64,000 bases of DNA, from NCBI RefSeq assembly GCF_008933165.1, contig NZ_WBVQ01000002.1:581569-645568 (forward strand). Direction: 5' to 3'. The stretch is from Phaeocystidibacter marisrubri. Its GTDB lineage: Bacteria > Bacteroidota > Bacteroidia > Flavobacteriales > Schleiferiaceae. Position numbers and translations under genes: made by a program. Positions 18,893-27,718 of the stretch are shown one piece after another. Numbering within the stretch: the first letter of the stretch is position 1; the number at the start of each line of letters is the position of its first letter. Under the pieces are notes generated by a model. It had not been told where the DNA came from and did not search any database. It saw only the letters and a program-made list of their open reading frames with translations.

Positions 18893-21800
18893 ATGAAGAC
18901 CAACTTATTAATGAATAACACGAGGACCTCCTTCGTCGGTGTATTTCTCACCGTATTCGCCCTCTTGTTCAGCTACAAGGGTGAGGCTCAGTGCACCACT
19001 CCTAGCCCCGGAGAAGTATCGATCGAAATCGTTATGCGTTCGGTGAGTTTCTCTACCGAAATGTACTGGACTATGAGTGACAGTACCACGAATACACAAC
19101 TTGCATCCGTGTCTAGTGGTACATACCCAACCAATTTAACGGTCTACGACGGGAGCTACCTTCCTCAACATCTGCTTTGTGTTCCCATTGATCAAACGCT
19201 AAAACTGGATGCCTTCGATTCCTTCGGAGATGGATGGAATAATGGTGAGCTCATCGTGAGGTACAATGAGTCTAAGGACACGATCTTCCAATATAGTATG
19301 CCGAACACTGGTGGAGCTGGTAGTGGTGGACAAACAACGGTGTATTTCCCGGTTCCTGAACCCCCTACGTACATCCATATTTGTAACGGAGACGTTGCTC
19401 CTCCATTTAACAACCTCGATTCCATTTCAGGTGGTTCTGGTAATTTCATGATTACTTGGGAACAATCTATGGATAAGGTGAATTGGAGTTCAGCTCCTGG
19501 CGACAATGACAGCTTGAGTTATCAACTACCTGGTCAGCAGTTTGATACCAAATATTTTAGGAGAAAGGTTGTTGACCTCACTTGTGGAGATAGCGCATAC
19601 AGTAATGTTATTACATTGTCTGTTCCTGACTCTCTCAAAATCGATTCAGCAGACGTTCAGAATGTTGCTTGTTATGGAACCCATGACGGGCAGTTGCAAG
19701 CCTACGTGAGTGGTGGCCGACCGCCATATATCTACTCTTGGAATACTGGAGACAGTACTGCTGTCATCGACTCCTTAGACGCGGGTGTTTATACCCTTAC
19801 TGTTACCGATAGGACAGGATGTTCGTTTGTAGACTCCTTCGAAGTAACACAACCTGCGCCGCTGGCCATGAACATTACATTGCAAAAATCAGTGGATTGT
19901 CCAGGTTTCTCGGATGGCGAATTACTCGCGGTACCTGTTAACGGCGTACCTCCTTTCACTTACTTGTGGTCGAATGGGGATACAACCGCTGTAGCGGATA
20001 GCATCTCAGCAGGTACGTATTATGTAACTATGACCGACAGCTTGGGCTGTCAAGGATTGGATACCATTGTGGTTACCGATTTCGACACCGTTAAACCAAC
20101 GGTCATTGCTCAAGACGTTACCGTATACCTCGACAACAATGGCGCTGCTTCCGTAACCAGTGCAATGGTAGACAATGGATCAAATGATCTTTGTGGTATT
20201 CTGAAAACAACTGTTACGGATTCCATTTTCGATTGTTCTCATTTGGGAGCCAATCCTAGATATTTCATTGTAGAAGACATAAATGGAAACATAGACAGCG
20301 CATCCTTTATCGTAACCGTAGTGGATACCATTACTCCGATAGCGAGAACAAAGAATACAACACTCTACTTGAATGCCAATGGTGTAGCTGTACTCAACCC
20401 AGTATCAGTAGATGCTGGAAGTTCAGACAACTGTCTGATCACATTGAGCTCTAGCCAAGACACCTTCACTTGTGTGGACAAAGGATTGCAATTGCGCAAC
20501 CTTACGGTAACCGACCTAAGTGGAAATAGTGCAACAGAAAGTTTCTTTGTGGATGTAAAAGATACCATTAGTCCTACACTCGTTGCTCGTACCATTACAG
20601 TGCAATTGGGCGCAACGGGACAAGCGAGCATTTCGGCATCTCAACTAGATGGAGGAAGTACTGATAACTGTTCTAACCTCTTCTTCTACTCTGCATCTAA
20701 GACTAGCTTTAACTGTTCCGATTTGGGAGTGAACTCAGTGACACTTACCATCACCGATCAAAACTCTAATTCAACCACAGGCGTAGCTACCGTCATTGTT
20801 GAAGACAACCTAAATCCATCGGCACAAGCTCAAAACCTTACCGTTTACCTTGATGCGAATGGACTAGCTAACATTACCGCTGCTCAGGCAAACAACGGTA
20901 GTACCGACAACTGTTCAATTGACAGCATGTGGGTGTCTCAAATGGATTTCACTTGTGACGACTTGGGTTCGAATAGCGTAAGCTTCACGGTAAGTGATAC
21001 GGAAGGTAACACGAACACCACAAACTTCATTGTGTCGGTTAGAGATACCATTTCGCCAATTGCCACAGCTCAAGGTCTAACGATCTATCTAGATGGAAAC
21101 GGTCAGGCTAGCATTACTACTAGCATGATCAACAATGGATCAACGGACAATTGCTCAATCAGCACCATCACGTTGGATCAAATGAACTTCACTTGTGCTG
21201 ATCTTGGAACGAACACTGTAAACCTTACGGTAAGTGACGCTTCAGGTAACAGTAGCAGTGCAAGCGTAACCGTAACAGTGATGGATACGGTTAGTCCAAT
21301 TGCCATGGCTCAAAACCTTACCATTAGCTTAAATGCAAGTGGTCAAGCCAGTGTAACGCCAGCAATGTTGAACAACGGCTCAACGGACAACTGTACCATC
21401 AGTACAATCACCTTGAGTCAATCTGACTTTGATTGCTCAGATATCGGAGCGAATACTGTAGTAGTTACGGTAACCGACAACAGCAATAATCAGAGTACCG
21501 CTACGGCAATCGTTACCGTTCAAGACAACATTGCTCCTACTGTAGTCACTCAGAATCACACGGTGTACTTAGACGCTACGGGTTCAGCGACAGTCGCTCC
21601 ATCCGACATCGATAACGGAAGCATGGACAACTGTGGGATTGAAACCTATGCCACCGATATTACCTTGCTCGATTGCGCTGACCTAGGTCAGAACCTTGTA
21701 ATGTTGAGTGTGACAGACAGCTCTGGCAACACAGCAAGCGCAAGTGCAATAGTAACTGTAGTTGATACGGTGACTCCAACGTTGAATAACACCCCTGCGA

Positions 21801-23449
21801 ATATTACTGCTTATGCAGATGCCGGTCAGTGTGGAACCATTGTACAGTGGCCAACCATCACAGCTATCGACAACTGTAACAGCACGAATATCATCAGCAG
21901 TTCTATCAATGGAAGCCTGTTCTCCTTGGGTGTAACTACAGTAACGGTTACAGCCAACGATCCAAGTGGTAACTCTACCACTGCGTCCTTCACGGTAACC
22001 GTATTGGATACTATCTCTCCAATGATTTCCAACCTACCTACTAACATTCAAGTGGTACCGAACGCTGGTACTTGTGATGCGGTAGCAACATGGTCTACAC
22101 CAACGGCAACCGATAACTGTGGTACACCAACGTTGACCTCTAGCTATGCTTCAGGTGCTACCTTCCCAGTGGGTACTACAACAGTTACGTACACCGCAAC
22201 AGATGCCGCTGGCAATACAAGAACACGATCATTTGTCGTAACCGTTACGGATATCGTAGCTCCGGTTATTGCCAATGTACCTGCCAACATCACAGTGGGT
22301 AGCTCTACAACTTCTTGTGGCAATGTGGTGAATTACCCTGCAGCTACAGCAACAGACAACTGTTCTTCAGCAAGCTTAGCATACTCACACCCTTCGGGAA
22401 CTACCTTCCCTGTGGGAACCACCACTGTAACCATAACGGCTACAGATGGCGCGAATAACACAAGCACGGCAACATTCAACGTAACCGTTGTAGATGACGT
22501 GAAGCCAGTTCCAACGTTTGTTCCAGCATCTGACACAGTGGGTATTTGTAATGCAAACTACACCTACGCACCAATAGCGGGTACAGACAATTGTGGAAAC
22601 GTAGTGGTTACACAAACCTCAGGCTTGCCAAGCGGAAGCATCTTCCCGGCGGGTATTACAGAGAACGTATTCCGCATCCGAGATAACGCAGGTAATGATA
22701 CGATTGTGAGATTCACCATCGTGGTTGTTCCAGGTGGTCAGCCTTCTATCCCAGGTCTACTAGAGATTTGTGAAAACGATCCTGCGGTAGACATTACGCT
22801 CGGTCAGTCTTCACTCGTTTGGACCGGACCAGGTGTAGTGAATGGAAACACATTTGACCCTCAAGCAGCAGGAGCTGGTCGTCACCAATTGAATTACACA
22901 TTCACAGACGACTACAACTGTACAGTAAGTGGAAGCATCTCGGTTACCGTTCTACCTATTCCAACAAAACCAGTTATCATTCAATTGGGAACAACCACAT
23001 TGGGCGTTCAAGGAACGTATACTACCTACCAGTGGTATCGCAACGGACAGATCATTCCAGGGGCTGTAAATCCAACTTACTCTTACAACGTAGGAGGTAA
23101 CTATCAAGTAATGGTAGGTAACTCTTCGGGATGTATGAACTACGGCGATGGACGAGTTGTAGGAACTTCTGGTGGTGGTATCGGTATCGAAGAACTCGAC
23201 ATCACAACAGTAGAGGTTTATCCTAACCCAACTGACGGCTTGGTTAACATCAAAGTGAATGCAGATCAGTCAACCGATCTACAGATTGAATTGGTTAGCC
23301 TTGGAGGTCAGGTATTGTACAACGAAAGATCTATGACAACAGCGAATGGATTGATCAGTCTCGACTTCAGTCATCTTCCAGCTGCTACCTACATCTTAAG
23401 AATCTCGAATGATGCGTCTGTATCCAATCATAGAGTCATCATCAAATAA
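18893..23449 (+). CDS. Large HYR/SprB-repeat adhesin-like protein with T9SS type A sorting domain
   Basis: The 1518-residue protein has a signal peptide ending ...KGEAQ (about 1-33). An N-terminal module with DSFGDGWNNG (109-118) and a second module (about 160-245) are both homologous to the start of the protein at 14022. Two SprB repeats lie near 258 and 334. Seven 80-residue HYR-like repeats (397-956; 'YLDANG...NNGSTDNC...DLGxNxVxLTVxD') are followed by four classical HYR repeats (957 to about 1281). An Ig-like region runs from about 1285 to 1430. The C-terminus (from about residue 1440, VEVYPNPTDGLVNI ... YILRIS ... HRVIIK) is a textbook T9SS type A sorting domain, so secretion to the cell surface or medium is expected. 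Repeats with conserved Cys pairs suggest a stiff stalk-like adhesin. An alternative ATG is at 18911. It is third gene of the operon. Confidence 0.9.
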   Translation: MKTNLLMNNTRTSFVGVFLTVFALLFSYKGEAQCTTPSPGEVSIEIVMRSVSFSTEMYWTMSDSTTNTQLASVSSGTYPTNLTVYDGSYLPQHLLCVPIDQTLKLDAFDSFGDGWNNGELIVRYNESKDTIFQYSMPNTGGAGSGGQTTVYFPVPEPPTYIHICNGDVAPPFNNLDSISGGSGNFMITWEQSMDKVNWSSAPGDNDSLSYQLPGQQFDTKYFRRKVVDLTCGDSAYSNVITLSVPDSLKIDSADVQNVACYGTHDGQLQAYVSGGRPPYIYSWNTGDSTAVIDSLDAGVYTLTVTDRTGCSFVDSFEVTQPAPLAMNITLQKSVDCPGFSDGELLAVPVNGVPPFTYLWSNGDTTAVADSISAGTYYVTMTDSLGCQGLDTIVVTDFDTVKPTVIAQDVTVYLDNNGAASVTSAMVDNGSNDLCGILKTTVTDSIFDCSHLGANPRYFIVEDINGNIDSASFIVTVVDTITPIARTKNTTLYLNANGVAVLNPVSVDAGSSDNCLITLSSSQDTFTCVDKGLQLRNLTVTDLSGNSATESFFVDVKDTISPTLVARTITVQLGATGQASISASQLDGGSTDNCSNLFFYSASKTSFNCSDLGVNSVTLTITDQNSNSTTGVATVIVEDNLNPSAQAQNLTVYLDANGLANITAAQANNGSTDNCSIDSMWVSQMDFTCDDLGSNSVSFTVSDTEGNTNTTNFIVSVRDTISPIATAQGLTIYLDGNGQASITTSMINNGSTDNCSISTITLDQMNFTCADLGTNTVNLTVSDASGNSSSASVTVTVMDTVSPIAMAQNLTISLNASGQASVTPAMLNNGSTDNCTISTITLSQSDFDCSDIGANTVVVTVTDNSNNQSTATAIVTVQDNIAPTVVTQNHTVYLDATGSATVAPSDIDNGSMDNCGIETYATDITLLDCADLGQNLVMLSVTDSSGNTASASAIVTVVDTVTPTLNNTPANITAYADAGQCGTIVQWPTITAIDNCNSTNIISSSINGSLFSLGVTTVTVTANDPSGNSTTASFTVTVLDTISPMISNLPTNIQVVPNAGTCDAVATWSTPTATDNCGTPTLTSSYASGATFPVGTTTVTYTATDAAGNTRTRSFVVTVTDIVAPVIANVPANITVGSSTTSCGNVVNYPAATATDNCSSASLAYSHPSGTTFPVGTTTVTITATDGANNTSTATFNVTVVDDVKPVPTFVPASDTVGICNANYTYAPIAGTDNCGNVVVTQTSGLPSGSIFPAGITENVFRIRDNAGNDTIVRFTIVVVPGGQPSIPGLLEICENDPAVDITLGQSSLVWTGPGVVNGNTFDPQAAGAGRHQLNYTFTDDYNCTVSGSISVTVLPIPTKPVIIQLGTTTLGVQGTYTTYQWYRNGQIIPGAVNPTYSYNVGGNYQVMVGNSSGCMNYGDGRVVGTSGGGIGIEELDITTVEVYPNPTDGLVNIKVNADQSTDLQIELVSLGGQVLYNERSMTTANGLISLDFSHLPAATYILRISNDASVSNHRVIIK
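20084..22735 (+). repeat. Tandem HYR-type coding repeats (7 averaging 240 bp, then 3 of 243 bp and one partial-length unit)
   Basis: Each unit begins at the codon for the Asp in V-x-D-x-x-x-P. The first seven units run 20084-21763, exactly 1680 bp or an average of 240 bp each. The next three start at 21764, 22007 and 22250 and end at 22492, each exactly 243 bp. A fourth unit of the second type runs from 22493 to about 22735 and is more divergent. Units four to six are most alike (NNGSTDNC in each). The array is protein-coding, without spacers, so it is not a CRISPR. Confidence 0.9.
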
Positions 23450-23453
23450 TTGC

Positions 23454-24665
23454 ATGAACATGAAAAAGTTAGCTGTCTTTATTCTTCTTGCTATAACTGG
23501 ATACACGGTAGAAGCTCAGGACATGAGAACCGACAACAATCCAGGATCTGAACTGAAGCCTCTTACACTAGGCATCCGTGGAATGCATGTATACGACCTT
23601 CCTTCGTATCGTTTTGATGGACCTTACTCTGAGGATATGTACGGTATGAATGGAGATAAAACTTCATTCGACCTTGGATTTGAACTCTACCTTGAGTACA
23701 TGTTCAATCCATTTGTAGGAGTACAAATCGATCACCGCAGAGCGAATATCAGCGGTGCGAGCGATGTGGAGTACTATGAGGGAACTTTCAACCTTACAGG
23801 GGTTGATGGAATCTTCATTTGGAATAACCTCAACCCTTCGTTGCACAACCGTCGCTGGAACTTCTTGACCAAAGTAGGTTTGGGTTACGGAAGTTACTCT
23901 TCGGAACAGTTCCTCATTAAAGACGATTCTCGCGATCAATCTAGCTCTGCTGATTTTTGGTCGGGTCGCATTGGCTTGGGTGTTCAGTACGAACTGTCTA
24001 CTTCATGGAGAGTTGATTTGGAAGTGATGTACAACGTGGCCTATGACGATGGTTTTGATGGATATGATGAAGCGAAAGGAAGCGACACTTACCTCACTAC
24101 TGCTCTAGGTATTGCTTACACCTTTGGAAATTCAGAGAAAAAACCGACCTACCAGGTGGGTTACTTCAGTGAAGACTACCTAAACATCAACGGTAGTAAG
24201 GATGACTCTACTGCGATGGCGAATGAGAAAAAAATTGACAGTCTTCGTACTAGCATTGCACAGCAAGAAGACAAGATTACTCAGAAGTCACAGGAGTTAG
24301 ATGAGCTTTCTGCTAAGATAGACTCACTTGAAGCACAAAGCGCAGCTCCGAAAGCTGTAGAAGTGAATCACATTGCTGAAGTTTATTTCAACTTTGATTC
24401 CTCTGTTCTAACGGTTGAGGCGAAGAAGAGCCTAGCGATGATTGCTCAAGAGAAACCAGACAACATTAAGTTGGTTGCTTTTGCCGATAACATCGGAGAT
24501 GAGACCTACAATGCTGAATTGAGAAAACGTCGTGCAGAGGCCGTAAAAAGCTTCCTAAGTCAGTTTGGATATGAAGACGACCAGATCACCATTGAGATGG
24601 GAGAAACCATGCCTATTGACGCTGATAATCAATTCTTGAATCGCAAAGTGACGTTGCACTATTAA
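23454..24665 (+). CDS. OmpA-family outer-membrane protein (barrel, coiled coil, peptidoglycan-binding domain)
   Basis: Two candidate starts, ATG 23454 (MNMKKL...) and 23460 (MKKLAVFILLAITGYTVEAQ), lie 4-10 bp after the adhesin stop; the second gives a standard signal peptide and 401 residues. An N-terminal half of about 220 residues looks like a transmembrane barrel (Tyr/Gly-rich strands such as VGLGYGSYSSEQF, RIGLGVQYELS). A coiled coil follows (about 254-295, KKIDSLRTSIAQQEDKITQ...). An OmpA/MotB C-terminal domain (about 302-401) has VYFNFDSSVL, NAELRKRRAEAVKSFL and LNRKVTLHY. The expected peptidoglycan-contact Asp/Arg region is partly altered (FADNIGDETYN where GHTDxxGxxxYN is usual). Its place as last gene suggests it anchors or accompanies the upstream surface proteins; that role is inference. 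Confidence 0.85.
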   Translation: MNMKKLAVFILLAITGYTVEAQDMRTDNNPGSELKPLTLGIRGMHVYDLPSYRFDGPYSEDMYGMNGDKTSFDLGFELYLEYMFNPFVGVQIDHRRANISGASDVEYYEGTFNLTGVDGIFIWNNLNPSLHNRRWNFLTKVGLGYGSYSSEQFLIKDDSRDQSSSADFWSGRIGLGVQYELSTSWRVDLEVMYNVAYDDGFDGYDEAKGSDTYLTTALGIAYTFGNSEKKPTYQVGYFSEDYLNINGSKDDSTAMANEKKIDSLRTSIAQQEDKITQKSQELDELSAKIDSLEAQSAAPKAVEVNHIAEVYFNFDSSVLTVEAKKSLAMIAQEKPDNIKLVAFADNIGDETYNAELRKRRAEAVKSFLSQFGYEDDQITIEMGETMPIDADNQFLNRKVTLHY

Positions 24666-24710
24666 TAATGGTGCACGTCTCTATACTCAATTAGAGATCC
24701 CCACAAACAC

Positions 24711-24748
24711 AAAACCCTTGCTAGTCGTAAGATTAGCAAGGGTTTTTT
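24711..24748 (+). terminator. Terminator closing the surface operon
   Basis: AACCCTTGCTA pairs with TAGCAAGGGTT, followed by a T run (24743-24748). On the minus strand the A-rich flank also supplies a short U run, so it may serve the convergent tRNA-Leu as well. Confidence 0.88.
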
Positions 24749-24755
24749 AATGATG

Positions 24756-24841
24756 TGCCCCAGGCGGGACTCGAACCCGCACGAGCATTTCTGCTCAAGG
24801 GATTTTAAGTCCCTCGTGTCTACCAATTCCACCACCAGGGC
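24756..24841 (-). tRNA. tRNA-Leu (anticodon TAA)
   Basis: An 86-nt cloverleaf reads on the minus strand. The acceptor GCCCTGG pairs with CTGGGGC, and the D arm contains GGAATTGGTAGACA. The anticodon arm AGGGA-CTTAAAA-TCCCT gives anticodon TAA, and the long class II variable arm is GAGCAGAAATGCTC. The T arm contains GGTTCGAGTCC. CCA is not encoded. Confidence 0.95.
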
Positions 24842-24856
24842 GGCGGTTGTGGATGC

Positions 24857-24892
24857 CAAATATAATGACTTGTCATTTAGTATTTGACAAAA
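24857..24892 (-). promoter_or_regulatory. Promoter of tRNA-Leu(TAA)
   Basis: The minus strand reads TTTTG (24888-24892), a 23-nt spacer, then TATATTTG (24857-24864). The predicted start is only a few nucleotides before the mature tRNA. The -33 element overlaps the terminator of the upstream tRNA-Gly. Confidence 0.7.
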
Positions 24893-24915
24893 AAAATCCC
24901 GACTATTCGTCGGGA
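24889..24915 (-). terminator. Terminator after tRNA-Gly
   Basis: Stem TCCCGAC (24897-24903) pairs with GTCGGGA (24909-24915), with a U run on the minus strand (24889-24896). It separates tRNA-Gly from tRNA-Leu. Confidence 0.85.
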
Positions 24916-24919
24916 CTAG

Positions 24920-24992
24920 AGCGAAAGACGGGATTCGAACCCGCGACCCCAACCTTGGCAAGGTTGTGCTCTACCAACTGAGCTACTTTCGC
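24920..24992 (-). tRNA. tRNA-Gly (anticodon GCC)
   Basis: A 73-nt cloverleaf reads on the minus strand. The acceptor GCGAAAG pairs with CTTTCGC. The anticodon arm CAACC-TTGCCAA-GGTTG gives anticodon GCC, and the T arm contains GGTTCGAATCC. CCA is not encoded. Confidence 0.95.
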
Positions 24993-25024
24993 GTTTTCCC
25001 GTTGCTACTGGCGTAACGGGATGG

Positions 25025-25054
25025 CAAATGTAAGGCAAAATCCATTTCTGTCAA
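25025..25054 (-). promoter_or_regulatory. Promoter of tRNA-Gly(GCC)
   Basis: TTG (25052-25054), a 19-nt spacer and TACATTTG (25025-25032) form the best -33/-7 match in the window. A CCCGTT/AACGGG inverted repeat (24998-25020) lies in the leader. Confidence 0.78.
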
Positions 25055-25074
25055 GTATTGAGCGAAAAAAATTA

Positions 25075-27666
25075 TCACTCACCCAACTTCTTTTTCATCT
25101 CGTTTAAGAGCATCAATGCTTCTACTGGAGTTAGCGAATTGATATCCAAAGTTTTAATATCTGATCGCAAATCTTCCAATAAGGGATCGTCCAATTGAAA
25201 AAAACTCATCTGCATTTCGCCAGACGCTTTCTCGGTTATAGAATCTCCTCTATCTCTACTTGATTCCAGTATTCCAAGCATTTTTTCAGCCTTGTGAACG
25301 ACGTATTTGGGCATTCCCGCCATTCCGGCTACGTGAATACCAAAACTGTGCGCACTGCCTCCTGGAACAAGCTTTCGTAAGAAAATCACATCATCATCTA
25401 ACTCCTTTACCGAGACATTGTAATTAGCAATGCGTTCAAAGGTGTTAGCCATATCGTTCAACTCGTGATAATGCGTAGCAAACAAAGTTTTGGCCTTGGT
25501 AGGATGTTCGTGGAGGTATTCAGCAATGGCCCAAGCAATCGAAATCCCGTCGTAGGTACTCGTACCACGACCAATCTCGTCCAACAAGACCAAACTGTTC
25601 TCAGAGAGGTTATTTAGGATGCTTGCCGTTTCCGTCATCTCCACCATAAAGGTCGATTCGCCTTCTGATATGTTATCCGATGCTCCTACACGAACAAAGA
25701 TTTTATCCAACAGGCCAATACTGGCGCTCTTTGCAGGAACAAATGATCCCATCTGAGCAATCAGCGCAATGAGTGCCGTTTGTCGAAGGAGCGCCGACTT
25801 ACCCGACATATTCGGACCAGTAATCATGATGATCTGCTGCTCCTCGCGATCAAGGTGAACATCGTTGGCCACGTACGATTCGCCTACCTTCAATCTTTGT
25901 TCAATCACAGGGTGCCTACCATCCTCAATGTGTAAGTCGGAACCCTCCACCATCTCAGGACGAACATACTTGTGCTTTAGTGCTAAGGTTGAAAACCCAA
26001 GAAGGACATCCAATTGAGCGAGTGTATTCGCGTTGATTTTTAAACTCGGGAGATAGCTGGCCGATTCTTGAATCAGCGATTCGTAAATCTTGTATTCCAA
26101 TGCCAAGCTCCGCTCTTCTGCTCCGAGAATCTTGGACTCATATTCCTTGAGTTCTTCAGTGATATAGCGTTCCGCATTCACAAGCGTTTGCTTGCGAACC
26201 CACTCTTCAGGAACTTTGTCTTTGTGTGTGTTGCGAACCTCGAGGTAATATCCAAAAACATTGTTGAAGGCAATCTTCAAGCTCGGAATTCCCGTGCGCT
26301 CTTGTTCGCGTTCACAGATCTTGGCCAGGTGATCTCTACCGTTCTTCATCAAGCCTCGAACCTCGTCCAATTCTTCATGAACGCCCTCTCGAATCACTCC
26401 GCCCTTCTGTACAGAAACACCGGGTTCATCTTGAATTACCGATGCTATTCTTTCTCGCAAGGCTTCCAGTGGATTCAACTGACTCTTGAAGACCTCTAAT
26501 GGAGAATCTCCCTGTTCATCAAGTGCAGTGTGAACGGCCTTAATGGCATCCAAACCAATGCCCAGTTGATTTAATTCACGAGGAAGAATGCGTCCCGTAG
26601 AGAGTTTACTCACGAGGCGCTCCAAATCATTGACACGCGACAATTCGTCTCGTACATCGTCACTCCACTGAGGATGCTCAGTAAAGAATTCCACCGCATC
26701 GTGACGCTGCTTGATCGACTCCATATCCTTCAGCGGAAGTGCTAACCATCGCTTTAAGAGTCGTGCTCCCATAGGAGACACGGTGTGATCCAATATATCG
26801 ATGAGTGACACTCCTTCTGGACTGTTGCTTTGAAACAATTCTAAGTTCCGAATGGTAAATCGATCCATCCACACATAGTGATCCTCGGCTAAGCGCCCAA
26901 TGGCAGTAATATGCTCTAACCGATGATGCTCGGTTTCTCTTAAATAATGTAGAGCGGCTCCAGCGGCTACAGTTGCGTCTTCAAGATCCTCAATCCCAAA
27001 GCCCTTTAGATTAAGCGTTTGAAAATGCCTCGTAAGGGCTTCCTTCGCTGTTTTAGGCTGAAATACCCAATCTTCTAGTCCATAAGAATAATAGCGTTCA
27101 CCGTATTCATCGAAGAATGCAGTACGCTTCTGACGATTGTAAAGAACTTCACTCGGAGCTAAACTCTGAAGCAACTTTGCAATGTATTCCGGTCGGCCTT
27201 GAGCCACACTAAACTCTCCGGTTGAAACATCAACGAAGGCCACACCATGGGAAGTCTTTCCCATATGAACTGCTGCGAGAAAGTTATTGCTCTTGCTCTT
27301 AAGAATCTGATCGTTGAGGGTGACGCCTGGTGTCACCAATTCCGTTACTCCCCTTTTGACGATCGTCTTGGTGGCCTTCGGATCCTCTAATTGATCGCAA
27401 ATAGCTACCCTGTGGCCCGCCCGTACCAGTTTTGGTAAATACGTGTCCAGAGCGTGGTGTGGAAACCCTGCAAGCTCTATTTCAGATGCCGAACCATTCG
27501 CACGTTTGGTCAAAATGATATCCAACGTTTGCGAGGTTTTCACAGCATCCTGACCGAATGTCTCATAAAAGTCTCCTACCCGAAAGAGCAGTAATGCATC
27601 TGGATGTTTCGACTTGATTTCGTTGTACTGCCGCATCAGCGGCGTCTCGGATTTATTGCCTGCCAA
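25075..27666 (-). CDS. mutS: DNA mismatch repair protein MutS
   Basis: MutS recognises base mismatches and small loops and recruits MutL. The 863-residue protein has the mismatch-reading Phe-x-Glu in RVGDFYETFG near residue 33. The connector and clamp regions are followed by an ABC-type ATPase domain with Walker A GPNMSGKS (around 613), Walker B LVLLDEIGRGTSTYDG, and the HYHEL segment. The helix-turn-helix end (VEALMLLNEMKKKL) is intact. The frame begins with TTG at 27666, before ETPLMRQY, which is conserved in the family. The first ATG (27636) would cut into that conserved segment, so a non-ATG start at or slightly above 27666 is likely. It is divergent from the SpoU methyltransferase across about 52 bp. 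Confidence 0.96.
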   Translation of the reverse strand: MAGNKSETPLMRQYNEIKSKHPDALLLFRVGDFYETFGQDAVKTSQTLDIILTKRANGSASEIELAGFPHHALDTYLPKLVRAGHRVAICDQLEDPKATKTIVKRGVTELVTPGVTLNDQILKSKSNNFLAAVHMGKTSHGVAFVDVSTGEFSVAQGRPEYIAKLLQSLAPSEVLYNRQKRTAFFDEYGERYYSYGLEDWVFQPKTAKEALTRHFQTLNLKGFGIEDLEDATVAAGAALHYLRETEHHRLEHITAIGRLAEDHYVWMDRFTIRNLELFQSNSPEGVSLIDILDHTVSPMGARLLKRWLALPLKDMESIKQRHDAVEFFTEHPQWSDDVRDELSRVNDLERLVSKLSTGRILPRELNQLGIGLDAIKAVHTALDEQGDSPLEVFKSQLNPLEALRERIASVIQDEPGVSVQKGGVIREGVHEELDEVRGLMKNGRDHLAKICEREQERTGIPSLKIAFNNVFGYYLEVRNTHKDKVPEEWVRKQTLVNAERYITEELKEYESKILGAEERSLALEYKIYESLIQESASYLPSLKINANTLAQLDVLLGFSTLALKHKYVRPEMVEGSDLHIEDGRHPVIEQRLKVGESYVANDVHLDREEQQIIMITGPNMSGKSALLRQTALIALIAQMGSFVPAKSASIGLLDKIFVRVGASDNISEGESTFMVEMTETASILNNLSENSLVLLDEIGRGTSTYDGISIAWAIAEYLHEHPTKAKTLFATHYHELNDMANTFERIANYNVSVKELDDDVIFLRKLVPGGSAHSFGIHVAGMAGMPKYVVHKAEKMLGILESSRDRGDSITEKASGEMQMSFFQLDDPLLEDLRSDIKTLDINSLTPVEALMLLNEMKKKLGE

Positions 27667-27684
27667 GACCGATGGGATTTGGGT

Positions 27685-27692
27685 TACCTTTG
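27685..27692 (+). promoter_or_regulatory. -7 box TACCTTTG for the SpoU methyltransferase gene
   Basis: An exact TAnnTTTG match about 27 nt before the ATG at 27719, in the mutS/spoU divergent region. A TTTG at 27678-27681 is too close to act as its -33. Confidence 0.5.
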
Positions 27693-27718
27693 CTTTCCTG
27701 CGAATATAACAAAAGGCT

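Noticed and set aside
20365-22615. Several antisense open frames (61-109 codons) within the HYR adhesin gene
   Set aside because: They arise because the repeat codons lack stops on the opposite strand; they have no start context, signal or family similarity.
20084-22735. Regularly spaced repeats considered as CRISPR or minisatellite
   Set aside because: The units are in-frame protein repeats with no unique spacers and only moderate nucleotide identity.
24662-24961. A 99-codon minus-strand frame across the two tRNAs
   Set aside because: It spans tRNA-Leu, most of tRNA-Gly, two terminators and a promoter, so it is not a gene.
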